A stretch of DNA of 64,000 bases from Kordia aestuariivivens. Lineage in GTDB: Bacteria > Bacteroidota > Bacteroidia > Flavobacteriales > Flavobacteriaceae. The DNA is taken from the NCBI RefSeq assembly GCF_014397005.1, contig NZ_JACGWS010000019.1, positions 1 to 64,000 on the forward strand, in the 5' to 3' direction. A program made the translations under genes and the position numbers. Position 1 is the first letter of the stretch. Each line of letters starts with the position of its first letter. Below, in pieces: positions 35,600 to 44,742 of the stretch. Below the pieces are notes generated by a model. It ran no database searches. It saw only the letters and a list, made by a program, of their open reading frames with translations, and was not told where the DNA came from.

Positions 35600-37387
35600 A
35601 TGAAAAAAGTAATAGATAGTATAGCTACTAAACCAACGTTGGAATGTCTTGATTTTCTATTGGTGCATCTTCCGTTTCGAGAAGGTCCAATAAGCCAAAC
35701 ATTCCAACTTGGTTTACTTTGTGTAGCCACAAGTTTGAAACAAGAGGGTTTTAGCGTAAAAGTTATAGATGACTGCGAACTTGATGCAGCTTCATTTATT
35801 GAATTGTATAGAAAAAATAAGCCGCGAATTCTTGGGTTTCATGTCAATACAGATTCAGTTCCTGTCGTTAGACGCGTCATAGAGTTGTTACGTAAACTTG
35901 GCGAAGCACCCGATTTAATTATATTTGGAGGACCGCATGTTTCAGTTGAAGATAAAGAATTACTTGCCAAAAATTGGGGGAATATTGTGGTGCGTGGTGA
36001 AGGCGAATTCACAGCACCCGAAATAGGGCGATGGTTTCTTCGGAATGAAGGCAAGATAGAAGATATAAAAGGGATCACATATCTCGATGATAATAATGAT
36101 ATTATACGGAATCCAAGCAGGCCTTTTATCAAAGATTTAGATAGTTTGCCTTTTCCAGATATAAGTCTTCTAATAAAAGAACAAAAATATCCAGCCTATC
36201 AGATACTCACTGGAAGAGGTTGTCCGTATCATTGTGCTTTTTGTGCGGAAGGAATCATTGGTATTAAATATCGTTTTCGTTCAGCAAAATCTGTACTTGA
36301 CGAAATACGAAATATCGTAGGAACACGAACACACACCTATTTAAGTATTCTTGACGATACATTTTTGGTAAATCGAAAAAGAGTTGAAGAAATTGCAAAA
36401 GGGCTCATTAAAGAATATGGAGAAACGAAGCAACTTAAATGGTTCTGCGAAAGTAGAGTAGATTTCATTATCAGAAATCCTGAACTTTTTAAACTATTGC
36501 GCAAAGCTGGCTTGGTGAGAGTTCAAATAGGGATTGAATCAGGAAGTCAAAAAGTGTTGGATACCTATAATAAAAAAGTAAAAATTGAACAAATTATTCA
36601 AGCAGTAGAAATTCTTACTGCCTGTGGTATTCCTTCCATATACGGCAATTTTATAATTGGTGGACCTTACGAAACGGACGAAACCATTGATCAAAGTATA
36701 GCACTTGTAAAAACACTATATGATAAAGCCGTTGGAAGAATGGAGTGCGGAGCTTCTTTTTTAACACTCTTCCCTGGTACTGAATTAACAGTACATCCAG
36801 ATAAATATGATTTAGAAATTTTGGATCCAGAAGTGATGACGACGATCTCGCTTCAACATCCTGTGGTAGTACCAAAAGGAAAAACAAAACATTGGGTAAT
36901 AAAGCAGTACACTCGCTTTTATACTGAATTACAAAAACATCATTTAGCGGGTATTGCAAATGTATCTATTGAACTTATTGAGGAACATTTGCGATTGAGG
37001 GATTATGGAATGAATACTCTAAATTCTAATCATTATCTAGTGTATCCATGTATTAAAAAATGTGAAGAGATTCGAAAGAGACAAAAACCGATGGATAACA
37101 TTACAGATGGTGAACTCATGCAGATCATACCTCGTCGTTCAGCTACTATAGGCACCATAGATAATAAATTTGCCATAGTAGCGTTTCCGCAAGGTCCCAT
37201 AATTTTTAATGATATGGCAGGAAAAATCTATGAACTTTGTTCTGGAAAATATCGACTATGTGACATTATTGAAATCATCAGAGCAGACGATACGAATTTA
37301 CCGCCAGAACCCTATTTTTCACAACAAGTAGTATCGGTAATTAAAGATATGAAAAAGCGGTATCTCTTGACGTATTCTGATTTATAA
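35600..37387 (+). CDS. B12-binding radical SAM enzyme with C-terminal PqqD-like domain
   Basis: A 595-aa protein with three parts. Residues 15-150 are a cobalamin-binding-like Rossmann domain (GLLCVATSLKQEGF, IIFGGPHVSV, VVRGEGE). Residues 200-430 are a radical SAM barrel with the cluster motif C208-PYH-C212-AF-C215. Residues 507-595 resemble PqqD, the RiPP precursor-recognition element (GPIIFNDMAGKIYELCSG, DIIEIIRAD). B12 radical SAM enzymes commonly methylate or rearrange unactivated carbons. The PqqD-like end suggests a peptide substrate. The partner is probably the preceding 231-aa protein or an unlinked peptide. Confidence 0.8.
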   Translation: MKKVIDSIATKPTLECLDFLLVHLPFREGPISQTFQLGLLCVATSLKQEGFSVKVIDDCELDAASFIELYRKNKPRILGFHVNTDSVPVVRRVIELLRKLGEAPDLIIFGGPHVSVEDKELLAKNWGNIVVRGEGEFTAPEIGRWFLRNEGKIEDIKGITYLDDNNDIIRNPSRPFIKDLDSLPFPDISLLIKEQKYPAYQILTGRGCPYHCAFCAEGIIGIKYRFRSAKSVLDEIRNIVGTRTHTYLSILDDTFLVNRKRVEEIAKGLIKEYGETKQLKWFCESRVDFIIRNPELFKLLRKAGLVRVQIGIESGSQKVLDTYNKKVKIEQIIQAVEILTACGIPSIYGNFIIGGPYETDETIDQSIALVKTLYDKAVGRMECGASFLTLFPGTELTVHPDKYDLEILDPEVMTTISLQHPVVVPKGKTKHWVIKQYTRFYTELQKHHLAGIANVSIELIEEHLRLRDYGMNTLNSNHYLVYPCIKKCEEIRKRQKPMDNITDGELMQIIPRRSATIGTIDNKFAIVAFPQGPIIFNDMAGKIYELCSGKYRLCDIIEIIRADDTNLPPEPYFSQQVVSVIKDMKKRYLLTYSDL

Positions 37388-37432
37388 CGGCATGTACAAG
37401 ATTTTTTTAATAAACAACCGATTACTGAGTCA

Positions 37433-37481
37433 TCGAGAACCTCAGACTCCTATTTCTGTTTAAGAGGACTGAGGTACTCGA
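37433..37481. repeat. Long imperfect hairpin after the radical SAM gene
   Basis: TCGAGAACCTCAG (37433-37445) pairs with CTGAGGTACTCGA (37469-37481) at 12 of 13 positions, with a further TCCT/AGGA pair inside. There is no T-run, so it is more like a REP-type intergenic element than a terminator. Confidence 0.65.
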
Positions 37482-37520
37482 AGTCCAACAACTGAATATC
37501 GAATATTAAATAATTAATAT

Positions 37521-37553
37521 AAAATATAAAAGTATTTTCGCTAAAGGCTAAAG
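37521..37553. repeat. Right direct repeat of the radical SAM cassette
   Basis: The 33-bp partner of 34542-34574 (three differences), in the same orientation. It runs into the heptamer array. Confidence 0.7.
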
Positions 37554-37572
37554 GCTAAAGGCTAAAGGCTAA
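37540..37572. repeat. Tandem heptamer array (GCTAAAG, about 4.7 copies)
   Basis: Four perfect consecutive GCTAAAG units (37540-37567) plus GCTAA. A short tandem repeat of this kind is prone to copy-number change. It lies about 65 bases before pabB. Confidence 0.92.
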
Positions 37573-37637
37573 CAAAACCAACAAACATTTGGCAATACGA
37601 TCTTTAATTAGGAAATTAGCAGCTTAAACTTGAATTC

Positions 37638-38945
37638 TTGAGAGTCACGTTAAAAATTTCCCTAGAAAGTACTGCAAAAATAAAACAACAACTCTTGTTG
37701 TGGAGTCAACAATATCATGATGTTGCTTGGCTTGATTCAAATGATTACCAAGCGCATACGCGTGATTTTGACGCTGTTTTAGCCGTTGATGCACTCACAC
37801 TGATACAAACGGATCATGTAAATGCTTTTCAGAAATTAGACGAATACCAAAAAATAACTAACGATTGGATTTTTGGTTATCTATCGTATGATTTAAAGAA
37901 CGATGTCGAAAACTTAATCTCTCAAAACTATGATGGTTTAGATTTTCCGGAATTGTATTTCTTTCAACCTAAAAAAATATTCTTACTCAAAGGAAATACG
38001 CTAGAACTTCACTATTTAGGAATGGTTGATGATGAATTGGATGAAGACATTAAAACAATCCTCAACACTAAAATAGATCAAGAAGTCTTTACACATGATG
38101 ATTCTAATAAGGAACACAGACCAAAAATAAAGCTCCGTATTCACAAAGATGAATATCACGAAAAAGTAACGACCTTATTATCACATATTCATCGTGGGGA
38201 TATTTATGAAGCAAACTTTTGTCAAGAATTTTACGCAGAAGATTCAGAAATTGATCCATTATCAACGTATACACATCTAAATTCGATCTCAAAACCACCT
38301 TTTGCAACCTACATGCGATTGAATGACAAATACATTCTCTCGGCTTCGCCAGAACGGTATATCAAGAAAAAAGGGACAAAACTTACGTCGCAACCGATCA
38401 AAGGAACTGCAAAACGTTTAGAAGATCCAACAGAAGATGCTGAAATAGCAGCAGCGTTGCAAAAAGATGAAAAAGAACGTGCAGAAAACGTGATGATTGT
38501 CGATTTAGTAAGAAATGATCTTGCGAAAACCGCTATCAAAGGAAGTGTGAAGGTAGAAGAGTTGTGTAAAGTATACACATTCAATCAGGTGCATCAGATG
38601 ATTTCTACGGTCACTTCGGAAGTTTCAGCAACACAAAATCCGGTGGAAATCTTGCAAACTACCTTTCCAATGGGAAGCATGACAGGCGCTCCAAAAATTT
38701 CGGCAATGCAAATCATTGAAAACCTAGAAGAAACCAAACGCGGCATTTATTCGGGCGCCATTGGTTATTTTACACCAGATAATGATTTCGATTTCAACGT
38801 CGTCATTCGATCTATACTATACAATAGTACCAAAAAGTACGTTTCCTATTCTGTGGGCGGCGCTATTACGGCAAAATCCATTCCTGAGAAAGAATACGAA
38901 GAATGTTTGATAAAGGCAAAAGCGATGCGTGAAGTGTTGGAGTAA
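37638..38945 (+). CDS. pabB: Aminodeoxychorismate synthase component I-like
   Basis: A 435-aa chorismate-using enzyme predicted to make 4-amino-4-deoxychorismate for folate. The C-terminal chorismate-binding domain (about 165-430) carries PIKGT, whose lysine K255 matches the PabB nucleophile that distinguishes PabB from anthranilate synthase. FPMGSMTGAPK and GAIGYFTPDNDFDFN follow. The N-terminal region is shortened relative to E. coli PabB, which is normal in this phylum. The start is TTG 37638, as no suitable ATG exists. No glutaminase (pabA) gene is adjacent. Confidence 0.85.
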   Translation: MRVTLKISLESTAKIKQQLLLWSQQYHDVAWLDSNDYQAHTRDFDAVLAVDALTLIQTDHVNAFQKLDEYQKITNDWIFGYLSYDLKNDVENLISQNYDGLDFPELYFFQPKKIFLLKGNTLELHYLGMVDDELDEDIKTILNTKIDQEVFTHDDSNKEHRPKIKLRIHKDEYHEKVTTLLSHIHRGDIYEANFCQEFYAEDSEIDPLSTYTHLNSISKPPFATYMRLNDKYILSASPERYIKKKGTKLTSQPIKGTAKRLEDPTEDAEIAAALQKDEKERAENVMIVDLVRNDLAKTAIKGSVKVEELCKVYTFNQVHQMISTVTSEVSATQNPVEILQTTFPMGSMTGAPKISAMQIIENLEETKRGIYSGAIGYFTPDNDFDFNVVIRSILYNSTKKYVSYSVGGAITAKSIPEKEYEECLIKAKAMREVLE

Positions 38946-39042
38946 AAACATTTTCAGGTCGTTTTTCTTGATAATTCGGCTATTTAATTATCTTTGGGAA
39001 TCGTATGAATCATAAGGGTTTTACTCTGTTTAATCTATTCGT

Positions 39043-40356
39043 TTGCTAGGAAATTTAGAAAAACATATTGCTGAGAATCTACCGTTTTTAAAAGACAAGA
39101 AACTGCTAATTGCTATTAGTGGCGGATTGGACAGCGTTGTGTTGGCAAAACTGTTTTATGAATTGAAGTACACGATCGGTTTTGCACATTGTAATTTTCA
39201 ATTGCGCGGCGAAGAAAGTGACGAAGATGAAACGTTTGTAAAAGCATTTTCAGAATCGTTAAATGTTGAGGTTTTTGTAAAGAAATTTGATACAGAAACG
39301 TTCGCGAATGCGCAGAAAGAATCCATTCAAATGGCAGCACGAAACTTGCGGTATGAGTGGTTTCAAGAGCTTGCAACTGAATTTCAATACGATTATATCT
39401 TAACAGCTCATCACACAGATGATGCGCTGGAAACCTTCTTAATTAATCTGTCACGCGGAACTGGAATCGATGGTTTGACAGGTATTCCTGAACGAAACGG
39501 AAACATTGTACGTCCGTTGTTACCTTTCACGCGAAGTGAAATCAAACACTACGCAGAAAAAGAAAAATTGCAATGGCGAGAAGATAGCAGCAATGCTTCT
39601 ACAAAATATCTAAGAAATAAAATTCGACATGATATTGTGCCGCATTTAAAGGAACTACATCCAACATTCTTAGCAAACTTTCAGGCAACGCAAGAACATT
39701 TACGCGAAAGCAAAATAATAAACAGTCACAGTCTTTCAACATTTCGCAAAAAGCTTGTAGCAAAAGTATCAGACGGAAATTTCAAAATTGAACTAAAAGC
39801 AGTGCAACAATCAGCATATCCAGTAGCCTATTTTTATGAATTGATGCGAAATTATGGTTTTACTGTCCGAAATGATTTGAAGTCATTACTTGATGGACAA
39901 AGCGGAAAGCAATTGTTTTCAGAGCATTATCGATTGATAAAAGATAGAAAATACCTCTTGCTACAAAAGCACAATAAAATTGAAGAAACATCCGAAGTTG
40001 TGGTGATAAACGATTTAGAATCTAGCATAGAAACACCAATTCGGTTACACATTGAAGAAGTTGCGAACATCACAGACAAAGGAAAAAACGTTTTCTATGT
40101 TGAAAAAGAGATGTTAAAGTTTCCTTTAATCGTAAGAAAATGGAAAAATGGAGACTATTTTTATCCAGTTGGAATGAAAGGGAAAAAGAAAGTAAGCAAA
40201 TACTTTAAAGATGAAAAGTACTCACTGATTGATAAGGAAAACCAATGGCTGCTGTGCAGCGAAGAAACTATTATTTGGATCATTGGAAAACGTTCCGATA
40301 ACCGTTATAAATTAACCAAGCCAACAAATACAATTATTAAGTTTACATTGCGATGA
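39043..40356 (+). CDS. tilS: tRNA(Ile)-lysidine synthetase
   Basis: A 437-aa enzyme that attaches lysine to C34 of the AUA-reading tRNA(Ile), changing its codon and charging identity. The PP-loop is AISGGLDS (24-31). HHTDDALETFLINLSRGTG, read in parts, and WREDSSNASTKYLRNKIRH follow, as in all TilS proteins. The C-terminal substrate domain (VRKWKNGDYFYPVGMKGKKK in parts) is present. The start is TTG 39043, since no in-frame ATG precedes the PP-loop. It is essential in most bacteria. 50 bases separate it from dsbD. Confidence 0.93.
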   Translation: MLGNLEKHIAENLPFLKDKKLLIAISGGLDSVVLAKLFYELKYTIGFAHCNFQLRGEESDEDETFVKAFSESLNVEVFVKKFDTETFANAQKESIQMAARNLRYEWFQELATEFQYDYILTAHHTDDALETFLINLSRGTGIDGLTGIPERNGNIVRPLLPFTRSEIKHYAEKEKLQWREDSSNASTKYLRNKIRHDIVPHLKELHPTFLANFQATQEHLRESKIINSHSLSTFRKKLVAKVSDGNFKIELKAVQQSAYPVAYFYELMRNYGFTVRNDLKSLLDGQSGKQLFSEHYRLIKDRKYLLLQKHNKIEETSEVVVINDLESSIETPIRLHIEEVANITDKGKNVFYVEKEMLKFPLIVRKWKNGDYFYPVGMKGKKKVSKYFKDEKYSLIDKENQWLLCSEETIIWIIGKRSDNRYKLTKPTNTIIKFTLR

Positions 40357-40364
40357 AATACGCT

Positions 40365-40384
40365 TAGCGAATTCCATTTGACAA
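40365..40384 (+). promoter_or_regulatory. Motif shared with the parvulin operon leader
   Basis: TAGCGAATTCCATTTGACAA, matching 26641-26660 at most positions, 22 bases before the dsbD start. Both downstream genes encode periplasmic protein-folding factors. Confidence 0.45.
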
Positions 40385-40406
40385 CTAAAACAACACTTTT
40401 TTACAA

Positions 40407-42842
40407 ATGAAAAAACTAATTACGTTACTACTTTTATGTGTGTCCAGTTTTGCTGTGAATGCACAAATTGACGATCCAGTGCAATGGACTTCGGAAATTG
40501 AAAAAATTTCGGATACAGAATTCAACTTAATTTACAAAGCAGAAGTTGCAAATAAATGGCGTATATATTCTCAGTATTTAGCTGAAAATAGTGGATTCCC
40601 AACAGAATTCATGTACGATTCCATTCAGCAAATTAACGACTTTAAATTAGTTGGAAAAAATAAAGAAGGCAAAGGAATTACAAAGTTTGACAAAGTATTT
40701 CAGGCGGAATTAACCTATTTTAAAGGCACAGCTACATTTACACAAAAAGTAAAAATCACTAATCCGAACTTGACTTCCATTACTTCGGAAGTTATTTATC
40801 AGACGTGCGATGATGAAAAATGTGTGTTGGGCGATGAAGAATTTACCTTTCAACTTCCTGGATCTGGAAAAGCAGCAGAGAAACAAGAAGCAGCAATAGC
40901 AACGCCAACCCAAACTGTTTTTCAAAACGAACAACCAAAAGTATTTGATCCTGTACAATGGAAAGGAACAGTGAAAAAACTATCTGAAACAGAATATGAA
41001 TTGGTCATGAAAGCTTCCGTAGAAGACAAATGGCACTTATATTCACAACGTAGTTATGGTGATGATGGCCCATTTCCAACAGAATTCACGTTTTTAGAAG
41101 CTGGCAAAGGATATGCAACTGTCGGGAAAGTTGAAGAATCGAAAACCAAAGAAGTATTTGATAAAGTATTTCAAAAAAATATCTCTTTCTATGAAGGAGA
41201 AGCAACGTTTACACAAAAGATTAAAGTAACAGATGCAACAACGCAACACATTACTGCGGAAGTATTGTTTATGGTGTGCGACGATGAAAAATGTCTGCCA
41301 CCTACTGTAAAAGAGATTAAGTTTGACATAAAGAAAGCTACCGTAGTTAGTAAAGCGGGAAAAGATAAAGACAAATCACAAAGAAGTTTATGGGCAACGT
41401 TTTTCATTGCATTCTTCTTAGGATTTGGAGTATTACTAACACCTTGTGTGTTTCCAATGATACCTATGACAGTGAGTTTCTTTACCAAACAAAGTAAAAC
41501 AAGAGCAGCGGGAATTAAAAATGCATTACTCTACGGATTATTCATCATTGTTATTTACACAGGATTAGGAACGGCAATGTCTGCATTATTTGGTTCTAAC
41601 TTCATGTACGACTTGTCTACAGGTGTACCTTTTAACTTAATCATGTTTTTTGTGTTGCTCATCTTTGCATTCTCATTTATGGGTGCATTTGAAATTATGT
41701 TGCCAAATTCTTGGATGAATAAAGTTGATCAACAATCGAATAGAGGTGGAATTATCGGAATCTTTTTTATGGCGTTGGCTTTAGCCGTAGTTTCGTTTTC
41801 TTGTACATTTCCAATTGCAGGAACCGCTTTGTTAGAAGCCGCAACCATTGGAGGAATTACACCAATTATAAGCATGCTTGGTTTTTCATGTGCTATTGCA
41901 ATTCCGTTTGTATTATTTGCGGTTTTCCCAGGTTGGATGAATTCCTTACCAAAATCGGGCGGTTGGTTAAATACCGTAAAAGTAGTGTTAGGGTTTTTGG
42001 AATTGGCATTTGCGTTTAAGTTCCTATCAATGGTTGATATTGTTTTAGACTTACACATTTTAGATAGAGAAGTATTCTTAGCAATTTGGGTTGCGATTTT
42101 TGGAACTTTAGCGATGTACTTATTCGGTAAAATTCAATTGCCACATGACAGTCCTTTGCAGAAAATATCTGTGGGAAGAGCATGTTTAGGAATGCTAACT
42201 TTAGCATTTACCATATATATGTTACCGGGATTATGGGGCGCGCCGTTAAAATTAATTAGTGGTTTTCCGCCACCGATGAACGGAAATAGCGAATCGCCGT
42301 ATGGAGTCGGGTACAAGAAGAGAGTACAAGCAAGTGTAAATTATTCGGATGTAAAAAAAGAAAATGTACTAAAAATAGAAGAAGAAGTTTCGCATGAAGG
42401 ACCGCACGGACTCATTGCCTTTTTAGACTATGAAAAAGGATTGGAATACGCTAAAAAAGTGAACAAACCAGTCATGATTGACTTTACAGGGAAAACATGC
42501 GTAAATTGTCGTAAAATGGAAGAGCAAGTGTGGACAGAAGGAAATATTCTTGGCATGATTCGTAATGATGTTGTATTGATTTCTTTGTACGCAGATAATA
42601 TGAAAAAGCTTCCCAAAGAAGAGCAATACGAGTCAAAACTTACAGGAAATAGAGTGCGTACAATAGGAGATAAGTGGAAAGAATTTCAACAAGTTCGCTA
42701 CAATACCAATGCACAACCGTTATATGTAATACAAGATGTAAACGGAAACGACTTAACAGAAGCTGTTGCTTACACACCAGATCCTGTAACGTATGAAAAG
42801 TGGCTACAAGACGGCATTGATAAATTCAAGAAAGAAAACTAA
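40407..42842 (+). CDS. dsbD: Thiol:disulfide interchange protein, DsbD-like
   Basis: An 811-aa inner-membrane electron carrier. It has a signal peptide (1-20, FAVNAQ) and two related N-terminal periplasmic domains (about 22-155 and 175-310, each with WxxYSQ..., FPTEF, a CDDEKC motif). A DsbD/CcdA membrane region of about eight helices follows (about 325-625, GFGVLLTPCVFPMIP, SFSCTFPIAG), then a C-terminal thioredoxin-like domain with C698-VN-C701. It moves electrons from cytoplasmic thioredoxin to the periplasm. The duplicated N-terminal domain is a notable expansion over E. coli DsbD. It is followed at 13 bases by the DUF885 gene. Confidence 0.9.
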   Translation: MKKLITLLLLCVSSFAVNAQIDDPVQWTSEIEKISDTEFNLIYKAEVANKWRIYSQYLAENSGFPTEFMYDSIQQINDFKLVGKNKEGKGITKFDKVFQAELTYFKGTATFTQKVKITNPNLTSITSEVIYQTCDDEKCVLGDEEFTFQLPGSGKAAEKQEAAIATPTQTVFQNEQPKVFDPVQWKGTVKKLSETEYELVMKASVEDKWHLYSQRSYGDDGPFPTEFTFLEAGKGYATVGKVEESKTKEVFDKVFQKNISFYEGEATFTQKIKVTDATTQHITAEVLFMVCDDEKCLPPTVKEIKFDIKKATVVSKAGKDKDKSQRSLWATFFIAFFLGFGVLLTPCVFPMIPMTVSFFTKQSKTRAAGIKNALLYGLFIIVIYTGLGTAMSALFGSNFMYDLSTGVPFNLIMFFVLLIFAFSFMGAFEIMLPNSWMNKVDQQSNRGGIIGIFFMALALAVVSFSCTFPIAGTALLEAATIGGITPIISMLGFSCAIAIPFVLFAVFPGWMNSLPKSGGWLNTVKVVLGFLELAFAFKFLSMVDIVLDLHILDREVFLAIWVAIFGTLAMYLFGKIQLPHDSPLQKISVGRACLGMLTLAFTIYMLPGLWGAPLKLISGFPPPMNGNSESPYGVGYKKRVQASVNYSDVKKENVLKIEEEVSHEGPHGLIAFLDYEKGLEYAKKVNKPVMIDFTGKTCVNCRKMEEQVWTEGNILGMIRNDVVLISLYADNMKKLPKEEQYESKLTGNRVRTIGDKWKEFQQVRYNTNAQPLYVIQDVNGNDLTEAVAYTPDPVTYEKWLQDGIDKFKKEN

Positions 42843-42855
42843 ACCAACCTATTAT

Positions 42856-44688
42856 ATGAAAAAAGTAACGAAAAGTATAGTGTTAGTATTGATACTAGCT
42901 GGCTTTGTCGCTTGTGAAGGCGAAAAAAAAGAAGGTGAAAAAACGTATACAGAAGCCGATGTTACAGAACATTCAACACGCTTGAATGATTGGTTTCAGG
43001 AACAATTTAAGCTTGACTTAAAAGATTCGCCAGAAATGCAAACCTACATTGGTGATAAAACTGATTATGACAAATGGAATGATATTTCGCCAGCAGGGGA
43101 AGCGAAGGATCTTCAAAAAGCAAAAGATCGGTTAAAATGGCTGAATGAAAATGTTGATGTAGCTGGTTTGGACAAATCTGCTGCGTTAAGTTATAAGTTG
43201 TACATGCAACGTATGAGCAATCACATCAACGACTATAGATACAGATTGTACAATTATCCATTGAATCAAATGCACGGAATGCAAGCCGAAATTCCTGCGT
43301 TTTTAATCAATATGCATCAAATAAAAGATAAAGGTGATGCAGAAGCGTATATCGCACGTTTAAACGGTTTAAAAGATTTATTCGCACAATTAGAAGCAAA
43401 CTTAAAAGAACGCGAAAAAGCAGGAATACTGCCGCCTAAATTCGTGTTTGATCATATTATTAGTGATTCAGAAAACATTGTCAAAGGAAAACCATTTGAT
43501 GCAAGTACTGTAAATAGTACACTTTGGGAAGATTTCACCTCTAAAATCGCAACTTTAGAATTAGAAGAAGCTGATCGTAAAACCTTAGAAAAACAGGCAA
43601 AAGATGCACTTATAAACGCTGTAAAACCTGCATACAGTTCGTTGGTAGTACTACTAAAAGAACAAAAACAGCTTGCAACCAATGATGATGGCGCATGGAA
43701 ATTTCCAAACGGATTAGAATTCTATAACAATGCGTTAGCACGAACGACCACCACCAAAATGACGGCGTTTGAAATTCATAAACTTGGATTGGATGAAGTA
43801 GCGCGCATTCACAATGAAATGAAAGTAATAAAGGATCAAGTTGGATTCAAAGGTTCATTACAAGAGTTTTTCGTATTCATGAAGAATGACAACCAATTCT
43901 ATTTTCCGGCAACAGCCGAAGGAAGAAAGGAATACATGGACAAAGCAACGGAAATCATCAATACGATGAAATCACGCTTGGACGAACTATTTATCACAAA
44001 ACCAAAAGCTGATATTAGAGTAAAAGCTGTAGAAGCATTCCGTGAAAAATCTGCTGGAAAAGCATTCTATCAGCAGCCTGCGTTAGATGGTTCGCGTCCG
44101 GGAACCTACTATGCAAACATGTACGCAATGAAAGCAATGCCAAGTTACCAAATGGAAGCGTTGGCATATCACGAAGGAATTCCGGGACATCACATGCAAA
44201 TTGCCATAGCGCAAGAATTAGAAAATGTGCCAATGTTCAGAAAATTGGGTGGTTATACTGCCTATGTTGAAGGTTGGGGATTATACTCAGAGTTTATTCC
44301 GAAAGAAATGGGCTTTTACAGCGATCCATATTCAGACTTCGGACGTTTGGCAATGGAATTGTGGCGCGCGTGTAGATTGGTTGTCGACACAGGAATTCAT
44401 ACCAAAAAATGGACACGCCAGAAAGGAATTGATTACTACGTAACAAATACACCAAATGCATTATCTGATGCTGTAAAAATGGTAGAACGTCACATCGTAA
44501 TGCCAAGTCAGGCAACAGCTTATAAAGTTGGAATGAACAAAATCATTGAACTTCGTAAAAATGCCAAAGAAAAGCTAGGAGCAAAGTTTGACATTCGTGA
44601 GTTCCATGAAGTTGTACTCAGCAATGGTGCAGTTCCATTAAACGTTTTAAGCGATTTAGTTGACGAATGGATTGCTAGTAAAAACTAA
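42856..44688 (+). CDS. DUF885 metallopeptidase-like lipoprotein
   Basis: A 610-aa protein with a lipoprotein signal (Cys20 after AGFVA) and a DUF885 domain covering most of the chain. HEGIPGHH (439-446) is the family zinc-type motif, followed by EGWGLYSEF. DUF885 proteins resemble M32/M3-like helical peptidases; activity has rarely been shown. It is probably attached to the periplasmic side of a membrane. I start at ATG 42856, after the dsbD stop; an upstream in-frame ATG at 42793 would overlap dsbD and hide the signal. Confidence 0.87.
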   Translation: MKKVTKSIVLVLILAGFVACEGEKKEGEKTYTEADVTEHSTRLNDWFQEQFKLDLKDSPEMQTYIGDKTDYDKWNDISPAGEAKDLQKAKDRLKWLNENVDVAGLDKSAALSYKLYMQRMSNHINDYRYRLYNYPLNQMHGMQAEIPAFLINMHQIKDKGDAEAYIARLNGLKDLFAQLEANLKEREKAGILPPKFVFDHIISDSENIVKGKPFDASTVNSTLWEDFTSKIATLELEEADRKTLEKQAKDALINAVKPAYSSLVVLLKEQKQLATNDDGAWKFPNGLEFYNNALARTTTTKMTAFEIHKLGLDEVARIHNEMKVIKDQVGFKGSLQEFFVFMKNDNQFYFPATAEGRKEYMDKATEIINTMKSRLDELFITKPKADIRVKAVEAFREKSAGKAFYQQPALDGSRPGTYYANMYAMKAMPSYQMEALAYHEGIPGHHMQIAIAQELENVPMFRKLGGYTAYVEGWGLYSEFIPKEMGFYSDPYSDFGRLAMELWRACRLVVDTGIHTKKWTRQKGIDYYVTNTPNALSDAVKMVERHIVMPSQATAYKVGMNKIIELRKNAKEKLGAKFDIREFHEVVLSNGAVPLNVLSDLVDEWIASKN

Positions 44689-44713
44689 AATTTACAACAT
44701 ACAATATATACAA

Positions 44714-44742
44714 ACGAGTGCTTTTACAGTGCTCGTTTTTTT
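44714..44742 (+). terminator. Terminator after the DUF885 gene
   Basis: Stem ACGAGTGC (44714-44721) / GTGCTCGT with two G-T pairs and a TTTTACA loop, followed by seven T's. Confidence 0.8.

Larger units (their letters stand above)
37388..37637. other. Intergenic region with hairpin, direct repeat and tandem heptamers
   Basis: 250 bases without a gene. From left to right it holds a long imperfect hairpin (37433-37481), the right copy of the 33-bp repeat (37521-37553), and a GCTAAAG heptamer array (37540-37572) partly overlapping that repeat. Confidence 0.6.

Noticed and set aside
35452-35730. Minus-strand frame across the gap before the radical SAM gene
   Set aside because: It overlaps both cassette genes antisense and has no family features; the plus-strand genes explain the region.
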